Shown piece by piece: positions 1 to 9,038 of a stretch of DNA of 64,000 bases; position 1 is the first letter of the stretch, and each line of letters begins with the position of its first letter. The position numbers and the translations under genes are program-made. The DNA comes from Pseudomonadota bacterium (lineage in GTDB: Bacteria > Desulfobacterota > Desulfovibrionia > Desulfovibrionales > Desulfovibrionaceae). Location: assembly GCA_018816865.1 (NCBI GenBank), contig JAHIUW010000038.1, forward strand, positions 180,714 through 244,713, given 5' to 3'. The notes beneath the pieces were generated by a model. That model was not told where the DNA came from and did no database searches. It saw only the letters and a program-made list of their open reading frames with translations.

Positions 1-1096
1 CGTTGAAGAGGAAATGCATCACATCGCCGTCTTTCACGATGTACTCCTTGCCTTCCACGCGCAGCACGCCCTTGGCGCGGCAGGCCGCCTCGGTGCCGTA
101 GGTCACGTAGTCGTTGTAGGCGATGACCTCGGCGCGGATGAAACCGCGCTCGAAATCCGTGTGGATGACCCCGGCGGCCTGGGGGGCGGTGTTCCCCTGG
201 TGAATGGTCCAGGCTCGGACCTCCTTGACCCCGGCCGTGAAATAGCTGGCCAGGCCCAAGGTGTGGAAGGCCTGGCGGATGATCTTGGTCAGGCCGCATT
301 CGGTGACGCCGTAACTCTCCAGGAATTCCCCGATCTCGCTGTCGTCCAGACCCACGAACTCCTCTTCCATCTTGGCGTTGATCTTCAGGACCTCGGCCCC
401 GCGCTGCGCGGCCAACTGGCGCACCGCGATCACGGCGGCGTTGTCCTCGGTGAGGCCGTCCTCATTGACGTTGCAGCAGTAGATGACGTTCTTGGCGGAG
501 AGCAGGGCCATCTCCTTGATCAGTTCGCGGGCTGCGGGGGTCTCGCGCTCGGGGAAGCTGGACGCCGGCTTCAGGGCGTTCAGGTGCTCCAGCAGCTTTC
601 TGCCTACTTCCAGCTTGGGTCCCAGGGTCTTGTCGCCCTTGATCTGCTTGGACAGGCGATCCACGCGGGTCTCCAGACCCTGGGCATCGGCCATGATCAG
701 CTCGGCCTCAATGACTTCGATGTCGCGTACCGGGTCGACGCTGCCGTCAACGTGCACCACGTCGTCGTCCTCGAAGCAGCGCACCACGTGCAGGATGGCG
801 CTGGATTCGCGGATGTTGGCCAGGAACTTGTTGCCCAGGCCCTCGCCCTTGCTCGCTCCCTTGACCAACCCGGCAATGTCCACGAAGTCCACGGTGGAGT
901 GCAGCACGCGCTGGGGTTTGACCAGCTCGGTCAGCTTGGCCAAGCGTTCGTCGGGTACGGGCACCACGGCCTTGTTGGGCTCGATGGTGCAGAAGGGGTA
1001 GTTGGCGCTCTCGGCGTTCTGGGCCTTGGTCAGCGCGTTGAACAGGGTGGACTTGCCGACGTTGGGCAGTCCGACGATTCCTATACTCAGTGCCAT
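1..1096 (-). CDS. ychF: Redox-regulated ATPase/GTPase YchF (EngD), 3' end cut by window edge
   Basis: Translation of the minus strand from ATG 1096 gives a P-loop protein beginning [16 protein letters not shown], with the Walker A motif at residues 9-16, a DxxG motif (DIAG) near residue 70 and the G4 variant NVNE near residue 215. NxxE in place of NKxD is the hallmark of the YchF subfamily, which prefers ATP over GTP and binds the ribosome. The last codons read HFLFN at the window edge; family members end just there, so only the final residue and stop are missing (365 of about 366 codons present). It is divergent from aroC. Identification is secure; the cellular role in stress or translation is family knowledge. 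Confidence 0.96.
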   Translation of the reverse strand, partial: MALSIGIVGLPNVGKSTLFNALTKAQNAESANYPFCTIEPNKAVVPVPDERLAKLTELVKPQRVLHSTVDFVDIAGLVKGASKGEGLGNKFLANIRESSAILHVVRCFEDDDVVHVDGSVDPVRDIEVIEAELIMADAQGLETRVDRLSKQIKGDKTLGPKLEVGRKLLEHLNALKPASSFPERETPAARELIKEMALLSAKNVIYCCNVNEDGLTEDNAAVIAVRQLAAQRGAEVLKINAKMEEEFVGLDDSEIGEFLESYGVTECGLTKIIRQAFHTLGLASYFTAGVKEVRAWTIHQGNTAPQAAGVIHTDFERGFIRAEVIAYNDYVTYGTEAACRAKGVLRVEGKEYIVKDGDVMHFLFN

Positions 1097-1268
1097 GGGG
1101 TGATCTCCGAAAAAAGAAGGTGTGCGGCACGCGGGAGAGATAAGAAGCAAGATGGGCCGCGCGCGTCGCCGCGTTCCCTCTATCAGTATGGGCGCGCAAG
1201 GGCAAGCAGTGGCCCTGGGCCCGCCAAGGGCAGGGGTGTGGGGCGCAGGTCTTGCGGTTTTAGCGGGG

Positions 1269-1288
1269 GTTGCACCCTAGCCTGCAAC
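1269..1288. promoter_or_regulatory. Inverted repeat GTTGCA-N8-TGCAAC upstream of aroC
   Basis: Perfect 6-bp arms at 1269-1274 and 1283-1288 lie 40 bases before the aroC start in the 231-base divergent ychF/aroC spacer. This could be an operator or a leader hairpin; no T-tract follows. Function is unassigned. Confidence 0.3.
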
Positions 1289-1327
1289 AATCGATTTTGG
1301 TAGGGAGGGGTGATCTGGAGGAACATC

Positions 1328-2386
1328 ATGAGCGGAAACACGTTGGGGACCATCTTTAAGCTGACCACCTTTGGCGAATCCCACGGCCCCGGATTGGGGG
1401 GTGTGGTGGACGGCTGCCCGGCGGGCATCATTCTGGACGAAGGGCTCCTCCAGCGCGAGCTGGACAGGCGCAAGCCCGGCCAGGGGCTGGCTTCCACCGC
1501 CCGCAAGGAAAGCGACCGGGTGGAGATTCTGTCCGGTGTGTTCGAGGGCCGGACCACCGGGACCTCCATCGGTTTCCTGATACGCAACGAGGACCAGCGC
1601 TCACGCGACTATTCCATGATCAAGGACGTCTACCGCCCTGGCCATGCGGACCTGACCTACGACGCCAAGTACGGCAGGCGCGATTATCGCGGCGGCGGGC
1701 GGTCCTCCGGGCGCGAGACCGTGTCCCGCGTGGCGGGCGGGGCCGTGGCCTGTGCGTTGCTGGCCTCTGTGGGCATCGAGGTGGCTGCCTATACCCTGGA
1801 ACTGGGCGGTATCCGCGCCCAGGCCCAGGACCCCTGGGGCGCCCAGGAACGCCCGTTCTTCGCCCCCCAGGACGAGGTTGTCGCCCTCTGGGAGGAGCGG
1901 ATCATGGAGGTCAAGGGCCAGGGCGATTCTTTGGGGGGCATCGTCGAGGTCATCGCCCGCGGCGTTCCCGCTGGGTTGGGCGAGCCCGTGTTTGACAAGC
2001 TGGATGCCCGGCTGGCCTATGCCCTGATGGGCGTGGGCGCGGTCAAGGCCGTGGAGATTGGCTCAGGCCTTGCGGCGGCACGGTCCCAAGGCAGCCTGAA
2101 CAACGACCCCATCCTGGCCGACGGTTTTGGCTCCAACTCTGCAGGCGGCATTCTGGGTGGCATCTCCAGCGGCCAGGACATCGTGGTCCGCGCCGCAGTC
2201 AAACCCATCCCGTCCATCGCCGTGGAACAGACCACCCGCACGGCCCAAGGCGTCGAGACGGTCTTGCGCGTCGCAGGCCGGCACGACATTGCAGCCATCC
2301 CGCGGATCAACCCCGTGCTCAAGGCCATGGTCATGTTGACCCTGGCGGATATGCTGCTCCTGCAACGGCGTATGGATCGCCCCTAG
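1328..2386 (+). CDS. aroC: Chorismate synthase
   Basis: Converts 5-enolpyruvylshikimate-3-phosphate to chorismate, the last common step to aromatic amino acids and folate, using reduced FMN. The 352-residue product carries the family signatures: FGESHGPG near residue 15, the GRSSGRETVSRVAGGA block near residue 125 that binds FMN and phosphate, and a C-terminal RINPVLKAM segment. An in-frame start 18 bases upstream exists, but ATG 1328 is chosen because GGAGG sits at the right distance (1316-1320). Monocistronic here; a strong palindrome (2462-2497) separates it from the convergent RND operon. Full length for the family. Confidence 0.97.
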   Translation: MSGNTLGTIFKLTTFGESHGPGLGGVVDGCPAGIILDEGLLQRELDRRKPGQGLASTARKESDRVEILSGVFEGRTTGTSIGFLIRNEDQRSRDYSMIKDVYRPGHADLTYDAKYGRRDYRGGGRSSGRETVSRVAGGAVACALLASVGIEVAAYTLELGGIRAQAQDPWGAQERPFFAPQDEVVALWEERIMEVKGQGDSLGGIVEVIARGVPAGLGEPVFDKLDARLAYALMGVGAVKAVEIGSGLAAARSQGSLNNDPILADGFGSNSAGGILGGISSGQDIVVRAAVKPIPSIAVEQTTRTAQGVETVLRVAGRHDIAAIPRINPVLKAMVMLTLADMLLLQRRMDRP

Positions 2387-2461
2387 ATTTCTGGGTGCCG
2401 CTATTTCGTTAATGTAGTCATATTTAGTGATTAACTGTTTTTTGCAGTCCGTCAGCTGGCT

Positions 2462-2497
2462 GAGGGGGGCGGGCCGGAATTCCGGCCCACCCCCCTC
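2462..2497. terminator. Bidirectional hairpin between aroC and the RND operon
   Basis: A 36-base palindrome with 18-base arms and a single mismatch, centred on GGAATTCC, lies between two convergent genes. There is no clear T-tract on either side, so it may act with Rho or as a transcript end-protector. Confidence 0.55.
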
Positions 2498-2562
2498 GGT
2501 GGTTTCCAAGCTGCTCGTGTCCTGTCTCGGACGAAAGCCCTGGCGGTGTCTTGGGCGAGGAT

Positions 2563-5500
2563 TCAGATCGACTGCGGATCGGCCTGACCGGACTTGTGCC
2601 GGGCCTTTTTCCTGCGGGCCAGGCGTTCCTGCAGGCCCATCAGCAGATCCCATTCCACGGGCACGATGAACAGGGTCAGGAAGGTGGCTGTGGCCAGTCC
2701 CGTGACAAAGGTCGAGGCCATGGTGCCCCAGACCAGGGAATAGCTGGGGAAGCCCAGCGCCATGGGCAACAACCCCAGGGTGGTGGTCAGTGTGGTCAGC
2801 AGGATGGGCCGCAGCCGGACGCGGATGCCATGCTCGATGGCCTGACGTCGGGTCAGGCCGCTTTGGTAGCCCTTGTTGATGAAGTCGATGAGCACCAGGG
2901 AATCGTTGACCACCACGCCGGTCACGCCCACCACGGCAATGAAGCTGTTGATGGTGAACAACGACTGGGTGAACAGTTTGCCATAGACCACGCCGATCAG
3001 CGAGAAGACCACGGCCGAGAGGATGATCAGGGGCTGCAGGTAGGATTTGAACTGCGTGGCCAGGATCAGGTAGATGATCAGCACGGCCACGCCGAAGGCG
3101 TAGGTCAGGGAGATGTACGAGCGTTTGGTGTCTTCGTGCCCGCCGCCAAAGGCCAGGGTCGCCCCCGGGAAACTGGTGCGCAATCCGTCGTAGAACTGAG
3201 TCACGCGGTTGACGATCACGGCCGACGAGATCTGGGCACCGAGCTTGATGTTGGCGGTGATGGTCTGGCTGCGTTGGCCCTTGTAGCGTTTCAGTTCCCC
3301 GGGTTCGTTGTAGGCCGAGGGCACGGTGATGTCGCCCAGGCGTACCGGGCCCGAGGGATGCTCAAGCACGGGGATGCGCAGAGCGTCTTCCGGTGTGGCG
3401 AGGCTCTTGGGCGCGATGCGCAGTTTCAGATCGACTTCCTCGTCCGCGAGGCGGAACTTGCCCAGGTATCGGCCATCGAGCACCGACGCAGCCATCAGCG
3501 CCACATCGCCGGAGGCCAACCCGAACTCATGGGCCCGCTTGTGGTCCACGGCCAACCGGAACACGCGCTGGGATTGGCCCAAACCGTCGTCCAACTGGGT
3601 CAGGTGAGGGGCCAGTTCCGGGTCCGTGCGCAACAGTTGCATGATGGCCGCAGACAGTCCCTGGATGGATTCTTCGTTGTTGCCCACCACGCGCACGTTG
3701 ACGTCCTTGCCCGTGGGCGGTCCGTCCTTTTCGGCGCGCACGGTGATGCGTACCCCATCCTTGGCAAAGGTCTGAATCAGCCGCTCGCGCATGATCTCCA
3801 GGTAGGCCAGGGGGTCGTCGAAGTCGCGCTTTGCCTTTTCGGGCAGGGTGACCATGACCGTGCCGTAGTTGGAGCCCCAGACCTGCTGATAGTCCTCGTC
3901 GATGGTGAAGCCGGCGAATCCGGCGGCGGAGCGTGCCTGGCCGGGGCCGTCCTTCATGATCCACTCGGAGATCTCCTTGGCCTTGGCCGAGGTGGCCTCG
4001 ATGTTGGTGGAGGCCGGGCCTTCAATGAAGGCGTAATAGAGGTTGTAGTCGTCCGGGTAGAATTTGATCTTGATCAACGGGATCGTCCCGCTCAGGGAGA
4101 CGCCCATGATGACGATGGCGGTGATGAAGGTCGTCAACACCAGCAACAGGCTGGAGATGCGCCAGCGCATGGTCAGGGCCACCAACCTGTCGGTCCAGCG
4201 CCTGAGCACGCGCAGCAGGGCGTTGTCCTCCTCAAGCAGGGATTCCTGGGTGGCGTTCTCCTTGGGGCGCGGCCCCCAGTCGAAGTAGTGCAGGGGCAGG
4301 ATGAACAGACACTCGAAGAGCGAGGCCACGATGGCGAAGGCCACGGCCTTGGGGATCAGGGCGAAGAACTCGCCCGTGGGGCCAGTCATGATTAGCATGG
4401 GCAGAAAGGCTGCCACAGTGGTCATGGTGGCCGAGATCACTGGGATCATGACCTCTGAAGCGCCATTGACGATGGCCTCTCGGAGAGGAGCGCCCTGCTG
4501 GACGTGGCGGTAGATGTTCTCCACCACCACGATGGCGTCATCCACGATGATGCCCGAGACCAGGACGAAGGCGAAAAGGGTGATCTCGTTCAGGGAGTTG
4601 TCAGTGACCCACATCAGAATCATGGTCACCAGGAAGGAAAAGGGGATGCCTACGGTGGTCAGGGCCGCGTTGCGCGGGCCCATGAAGTACCAGATGATGC
4701 CGCAGACCAGCACGATGCCCACCAGCAGGTTCCAGCCCAGGGTGTCCATGGAGTCGTTGATGTAGGAGGTGGAGTCCTGGGTGATTACGAGTTGAACCCC
4801 TTCCTTATCCAGGGCCGGGGCGAAATCGGCCAGAATGGCGTCCACCCGTTCCTTGATGTCCAGGGCGTTGCCCGCCTCGGACTTGAGGATCTTCAGGGTC
4901 ACGCAGTCCTGGCCGTTGATCGAGGCGATGACCGACGGGTCGCGGTAGCCCCTTTCAGCCCTTGAGGCTACGTCGGCCACGGTGACGAACGACCCATCCA
5001 GGTCGGTGCGGACCAGCGTGCCCATGACCTGGTCGCGGGTCCGGAACTTCTCATCAACGCGCACGACGAAGTCACCGGATTCGTTGTTGTAGTCACCGGC
5101 AGGGATGGACTGGTTGGCGCTTTGCAGGGCGCTGGCGACCTCGTTGAAGGTCACGCCCAGAGCCGTCAGGCGGGCCGGGTCGAGGTAGACATGAAACTCG
5201 CGCTTGTATTCGCCCTCCAGCTTCACCTCCTGCACCCCCGCAATCTGCGAGAGCGGGACCTTCATTTCCTTGGCCATCAGGGTCAGGGCGCGGTTGGAGC
5301 GCTGGCCCATGAGGTTGATGGAGACTACGGGCAGCCAGTCCGAGGTGGTGATCAGGGTGAACCGCGGCGGGTCCGCCTCGTCGGGCAGTTCATCCAGCCT
5401 GGACAGAATCTTGAACCGGAGCTCGTCGTAGAGTCCATCGTAGTCGGTGTCGTCCAGGAACTTGATCACCAGCCCCGAGGTCTCATGGGAGGATCTGGAT

Positions 5501-5745
5501 TCGATGAACTCGACGTCCTGCAAGTCCTCAAGGGCGTCTTCGAGCTTGCGGGTGACCAGGGCCTCGACATCCGTGCTGGAGGCGCCGGGATAGGTCGTGT
5601 GGATGAAGACCTTGCCGAAGTTCACCAAGGGATAGCGTTCCACGGGCAGTTGCATCACGGAGAACGCGCCCGCCACCATGAGCAGCACGAAGATCAGGTT
5701 GAAGAAGACCTTTTGGGCCAGGGTGAAACGAATCACGGGGCGCAT
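2563..5745 (-). CDS. RND efflux permease, AcrB/HAE-1-like (1060 aa)
   Basis: Inner-membrane, proton-driven trimeric pump subunit. It starts MRPVIRFTLAQKVFFNLIF with the first membrane helix at residues 12-30, followed by the large periplasmic porter domain, then TM4 with the paired aspartates (GIIVDDAIVVVENIYRH, about residue 400) that carry the proton relay. A second periplasmic loop and the last helix bundle follow. The length is typical. GGAG precedes the ATG by the usual spacing. It is the third gene of a leftward TetR-adaptor-permease operon with only 3 bases between adaptor and permease. No outer-membrane TolC gene is in the window, so that partner is supplied elsewhere. The substrate (drugs, solvents, lipids) cannot be told from sequence. 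Confidence 0.93.
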   Translation of the reverse strand: MRPVIRFTLAQKVFFNLIFVLLMVAGAFSVMQLPVERYPLVNFGKVFIHTTYPGASSTDVEALVTRKLEDALEDLQDVEFIESRSSHETSGLVIKFLDDTDYDGLYDELRFKILSRLDELPDEADPPRFTLITTSDWLPVVSINLMGQRSNRALTLMAKEMKVPLSQIAGVQEVKLEGEYKREFHVYLDPARLTALGVTFNEVASALQSANQSIPAGDYNNESGDFVVRVDEKFRTRDQVMGTLVRTDLDGSFVTVADVASRAERGYRDPSVIASINGQDCVTLKILKSEAGNALDIKERVDAILADFAPALDKEGVQLVITQDSTSYINDSMDTLGWNLLVGIVLVCGIIWYFMGPRNAALTTVGIPFSFLVTMILMWVTDNSLNEITLFAFVLVSGIIVDDAIVVVENIYRHVQQGAPLREAIVNGASEVMIPVISATMTTVAAFLPMLIMTGPTGEFFALIPKAVAFAIVASLFECLFILPLHYFDWGPRPKENATQESLLEEDNALLRVLRRWTDRLVALTMRWRISSLLLVLTTFITAIVIMGVSLSGTIPLIKIKFYPDDYNLYYAFIEGPASTNIEATSAKAKEISEWIMKDGPGQARSAAGFAGFTIDEDYQQVWGSNYGTVMVTLPEKAKRDFDDPLAYLEIMRERLIQTFAKDGVRITVRAEKDGPPTGKDVNVRVVGNNEESIQGLSAAIMQLLRTDPELAPHLTQLDDGLGQSQRVFRLAVDHKRAHEFGLASGDVALMAASVLDGRYLGKFRLADEEVDLKLRIAPKSLATPEDALRIPVLEHPSGPVRLGDITVPSAYNEPGELKRYKGQRSQTITANIKLGAQISSAVIVNRVTQFYDGLRTSFPGATLAFGGGHEDTKRSYISLTYAFGVAVLIIYLILATQFKSYLQPLIILSAVVFSLIGVVYGKLFTQSLFTINSFIAVVGVTGVVVNDSLVLIDFINKGYQSGLTRRQAIEHGIRVRLRPILLTTLTTTLGLLPMALGFPSYSLVWGTMASTFVTGLATATFLTLFIVPVEWDLLMGLQERLARRKKARHKSGQADPQSI

Positions 5746-5748
5746 TGG

Positions 5749-6753
5749 CTACTCCTTGCCCGGCAGCAGGAAGCGGTCGCCGGGGCGGATGCCTTCGCCG
5801 CTGATGCGCAGCAGCGAACCGTCCGGACCGCCGTGGTTGCCCAGAATCATGACCCGGATGCGCTCGCCGCTCGCGCGGGTCACCCAGTGGTCCTCGTAGC
5901 GTTCATCAATGGCCGTACGCGGCAGGAGTACGGCGCCGGTGGCCTCGGGCATCTCCAGGGAAAGGATTGCCCTGAGCCCGCCGCGCATCTCGGGCAGGCC
6001 GGTGTCCACGGCCAGGTCCACGGCGATCTTGCGGGTTTCGGCATCGAAGCCGGGGTTCACGCGCTCCACCCGGGCCGGGACCGTCAGGCCCAGTTCGGGC
6101 ATGGTCAGACTCAGGGTGTCCCCCATGCGGCGCAGGGTTGCGTACTCTTCCGGGGCCAGGGCAAAAGGCACCAGCAGGGTCGTGAAGTCCCCGGCCCGGC
6201 CAATCAACTGTCCAGAACCCACCCACTGCCCAGGTTCCACGTCGCGGGCCGTGACTCTCCACCCTGTGGGGGCGCTGATGCGGGTGCGCGCCAGGCGTTC
6301 CTCAAGGACCTTTTCCTGAACCACCAAGGCCTCCAGCTCAAAGCGGCTGGCGGTCAGGGTCTGCTCCAGGGCGTCGAGGGACGCTTGCGGGGCCGTGTTC
6401 TTGGCGACCAACTGGCGGTAGCGAACGGTTTCCTGCTCGTTGAAGGCGATGCGTGAGCGCAGCTGGGCCTGCTGGACGCGGTTGCTGTCCAGATCCAGCT
6501 GGATGAAGGTGTCGTCGATGCGGGCAAAGAGTCCATCCTTGGCGATGGTCTCGCCGATCTTCGTCTTGACGGAGATGATCCGCCCCGCCTCTTCGGCCAT
6601 CAGGTCCAAGGTGGCCCTGGCGCGGGTGAAGCCGGTCAGCATGACCTCGCGCGAGGAGGCCTGGGCCGTGACCTCGGCCGCCGGGGCAACGCCTGCTGCG
6701 AGAATCAGAAAGAGGATCGCCAGCGAGGCGATACGGCTGCGAACTGTGAACAT
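5749..6753 (-). CDS. RND periplasmic adaptor (membrane fusion protein)
   Basis: Links the inner-membrane RND pump to an outer-membrane channel. ATG 6753 gives a 334-residue protein with a Sec signal (residues 1-26, ending VAPAAEV), a lipoyl half-motif (AEEAGRIISVKTKIGETIAKDG, split by a coiled coil around residues 85-155), then ISAPTGWRV and a beta-barrel with the VNPGFDAETRKIAV segment typical of the family. A longer in-frame extension to 7104 overlaps the TetR gene and is rejected. It sits 5 bases downstream of the TetR gene and 3 bases before the permease. Confidence 0.9.
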   Translation of the reverse strand: MFTVRSRIASLAILFLILAAGVAPAAEVTAQASSREVMLTGFTRARATLDLMAEEAGRIISVKTKIGETIAKDGLFARIDDTFIQLDLDSNRVQQAQLRSRIAFNEQETVRYRQLVAKNTAPQASLDALEQTLTASRFELEALVVQEKVLEERLARTRISAPTGWRVTARDVEPGQWVGSGQLIGRAGDFTTLLVPFALAPEEYATLRRMGDTLSLTMPELGLTVPARVERVNPGFDAETRKIAVDLAVDTGLPEMRGGLRAILSLEMPEATGAVLLPRTAIDERYEDHWVTRASGERIRVMILGNHGGPDGSLLRISGEGIRPGDRFLLPGKE

Positions 6754-6758
6754 GGCTG

Positions 6759-7430
6759 TTAGTTCCCCCCAAAGGAGTTCTTGAAATGCTCCAAACCTCC
6801 CACGCAGAACTGGAAGACGTGCTCCGTGGCGAAGGTGATGAAGTTTGGGTCCAGCAGGAACGCCCCCTTGTCCGGTGCCAGACGTTGGATGATGGACTGG
6901 GAATAGTAATAGTGCAGGGGCTGGCTGATCACGCTGGCCAGACACATCTCGATGATTCTGGGGGGGGTGTCGTAGCCCAGGATGGCCACTAGGATGGAGT
7001 ACAATTCCTCGCTGTCCGGGCCGATGTGGTTCTTGACGATGCTGTCCAGGACCCCGGTGGGCCGGGCCACCTCCAGCATGAAGATGGTGCCCAGAGCCAT
7101 GCATTCCTCGGGGTCCTTGTCGGGATAGGCGCTGGGCAGGACTTCCTCGAAGGTGGCCCTGATGAAGGCCTTGAGCCGGTCATGGGGCGGGGCGTCGGCC
7201 CCCAGGTAAGGGGTCCGGGCTTCGCGGGTGACCTGGAAAATCTCGTGCACCACCTGGGCATAGAGCTTTTCCTTGTCCCCATAATGATAATTGATGGCGG
7301 CGACATTGGCCTTGGCGCGGGTGCAGATCTCGCGCACGGTGGCTGCCTCGAAGCCCTTTTCGGCAAAGACGTGGATGGCGGCCTTGAACAGCCGCTCTTT
7401 GGTGCTCAGTGTGGTCTGGTCAACAGTCAT
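6759..7430 (-). CDS. TetR-family repressor of the RND operon (CecR/DUF1956-like)
   Basis: Helix-turn-helix domain at residues 10-58 (TKERLFKAAIHVFAEKGFEAATVREICTRA, split here only for reading, then NVAAINYHYGDKEKLY), followed by an all-helical ligand-binding domain of the kind seen in E. coli CecR/YbiH (GxxxxPYL...HDRLKAFI). It is the first gene of the efflux operon, so it probably represses itself and the pump and is released by a pump substrate. GAGG precedes ATG 7430. The palindromes at 7462-7500 overlap the predicted promoter. Confidence 0.88.
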   Translation of the reverse strand: MTVDQTTLSTKERLFKAAIHVFAEKGFEAATVREICTRAKANVAAINYHYGDKEKLYAQVVHEIFQVTREARTPYLGADAPPHDRLKAFIRATFEEVLPSAYPDKDPEECMALGTIFMLEVARPTGVLDSIVKNHIGPDSEELYSILVAILGYDTPPRIIEMCLASVISQPLHYYYSQSIIQRLAPDKGAFLLDPNFITFATEHVFQFCVGGLEHFKNSFGGN

Positions 7431-7461
7431 GGGTTGCCTCTAGGGTATGAACAATTGATTG

Positions 7462-7511
7462 AATCATTCGTTTCGAAGAAATGATTAAAACGTATGTTTT
7501 TATTTTGTCAA
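7462..7511 (-). promoter_or_regulatory. Promoter with overlapping TetR-type operators
   Basis: On the minus strand a perfect -35 (TTGACA, 7506-7511) is followed after 17 bases by TTAATC (7483-7488). Two palindromes overlap it: AAAACGTATGTTTT (7487-7500) inside the spacer, and AATCATT-N11-AATGATT (7462-7468/7480-7486) over and after the -10. This is the geometry expected for TetR autorepression. Bases 7512-7613 show nothing else. Confidence 0.55.
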
Positions 7512-7613
7512 GCGTCATTTCATTAATCCCTGCTATGGCCGGATAAGCTACGGCCATAGGGTGAAATACAGTGAAAAGATGTAAAGAGGAGGGAGAGGGA
7601 GGGAGGCCGGTTG

Positions 7614-8831
7614 TCAGCTGCGCAGGATGTCCAGTACCTCGAAGCGCGAGGCCTGCCAGGCCGGATACACGCCCGCGGCCAGTCCGAGGAGGAAGGACCC
7701 GGCCAGGACCGAGGCCAGGAGCAGCGGGCTGACCACGAAGGGGAAGTCCCCCAGCAGGTGGACCAGCAGGACCAGCCCCATGGAACAGACCACCCCCAGG
7801 GTTCCGCCCACGCCGGAGAGCAGTCCGGCCTCGAACAGGAACTGGGTGATGATGTCGGCGCGCCTTGCGCCCACGGCCCGGCGCACGCCGATCTCCAGCC
7901 TGCGGGCGCGCACCAAGAGGATCATGATCGACAAGATGCCCAGACCTCCTACCGCGAAGGAGACCGAGGAACTGATCAGGCCCAGGGTGCCCACCAGTTC
8001 CAGGGCCTGGGTCTGCAGGCGGATGGTGTCCCTGGCCGTGAGCACCGAGAAATCATCTTCGGCCCCTGGCAGGATGGAGTGCCTGTGGCGCAGGATGGCC
8101 GTGGCGGCCTCCTTGGCTGCCTCCAGGTTCGTGCCCGGGGCCAGGCGGAGATAGGCCCCGCTGATGTAGTCCTTGTTGGACATGCGCCGCATGTAGGTGG
8201 ACAGGGGCAGGTAGATCAGCTCGTCCTGGTCCGTGCCCACGATGTCCGCCCCCTTGGGCTCCATGACGCCGATGACCTTGACCCGGGCCCGGTAGAACAG
8301 GACCTCCTGCCCAAGGGCTTGGTCCACCCCGCCGAACAGGCGCGTGGCGATCTTTTCGCCTAAGACGCAGACCATGGCTCTGGTGTCGACTTCATGCCTG
8401 CTGAAGAACCGTCCGACCTGGGGATGGACGCTGCGGATGGTCTGGTACTCGGGGTGCGTGGCCATGAGCAGGCTGGGGATCTTTGTGCCCCCGGCGCGAA
8501 CCTGCATGCTCTGCTGAACAAAGGGTGTGCCTTCCAGGGCTCCGGGCAGGCCCTGGAGCAGGGCCTCGGCGTCGAGAATCTTGAACGTGGTGGGGTTTGA
8601 TGTGCTGCGCACGCCCCCGCTACGCCGGAAGCGGATGCCCCCGGCGCGGGCCATGAATAGGTTTGGCCCCAGCTTTTCGGTCTCGATTTCGGCCTTGCGT
8701 TCCATGGCCATGGACACGTGCTGCACGCCGGTCAGTGCCAGGGCACCGAGAAATACGCCCAGCATGGCCAGGGCCGTCCGCAGTTTGTGCGTCCTCAGCG
8801 ACGATAGGGCGATGCGCAGTCCGAAGTGCAT
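7614..8831 (-). CDS. MacB/FtsX-type ABC transporter permease, no ATPase partner nearby
   Basis: Four-helix permease of the ABC3/MacB group: helix 1 at residues 16-40 (RTALAMLGVFLGALALTGV), a long periplasmic MacB_PCD domain, and three helices in residues 280-400 with the FtsX-like segment RRLEIGVRRAVGARRADI. Members act in mechanotransmission, lipoprotein export or macrolide/toxin efflux. The start at 8831 (MHFGLRIALSSL) fits the family N-terminus; an in-frame ATG at 8909 adds 26 unconserved residues. No good ribosome-binding site is seen for either. Unusually, neither the ATPase nor the adaptor lies beside it. Confidence 0.85.
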   Translation of the reverse strand: MHFGLRIALSSLRTHKLRTALAMLGVFLGALALTGVQHVSMAMERKAEIETEKLGPNLFMARAGGIRFRRSGGVRSTSNPTTFKILDAEALLQGLPGALEGTPFVQQSMQVRAGGTKIPSLLMATHPEYQTIRSVHPQVGRFFSRHEVDTRAMVCVLGEKIATRLFGGVDQALGQEVLFYRARVKVIGVMEPKGADIVGTDQDELIYLPLSTYMRRMSNKDYISGAYLRLAPGTNLEAAKEAATAILRHRHSILPGAEDDFSVLTARDTIRLQTQALELVGTLGLISSSVSFAVGGLGILSIMILLVRARRLEIGVRRAVGARRADIITQFLFEAGLLSGVGGTLGVVCSMGLVLLVHLLGDFPFVVSPLLLASVLAGSFLLGLAAGVYPAWQASRFEVLDILRS

Positions 8832-9038
8832 GCGCCGATTGTACCCGGATTGAGTCGCTGGGGAAAGGGGCGGGGTGGCTCCCGGCCAGTCCGCTGTCGC
8901 GTGTCCCACTGGTATTGCCCCCCCTCAGGATTTCTGGGGGTACGAGTCAGTGTAAGTCTTGGTCGGGGTTGACCAGGGGGGGGAGCGGCCTTACCCTCAG
9001 ATGCTTCCAATCCAAGAGACTTCCCACAGTGAGCAGCC

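Noticed and set aside
14..1303. Long plus-strand open frame opposite ychF
   Set aside because: The opposite strand encodes an unmistakable YchF; the plus frame has mirrored codons rich in His, Gly, Val and Gln and no family features.
2551..4395. 614-codon plus-strand open frame opposite the RND permease
   Set aside because: Low-complexity His/Gln/Gly/Asp-rich translation typical of antisense frames in high-GC genes; the RND protein on the minus strand is complete.
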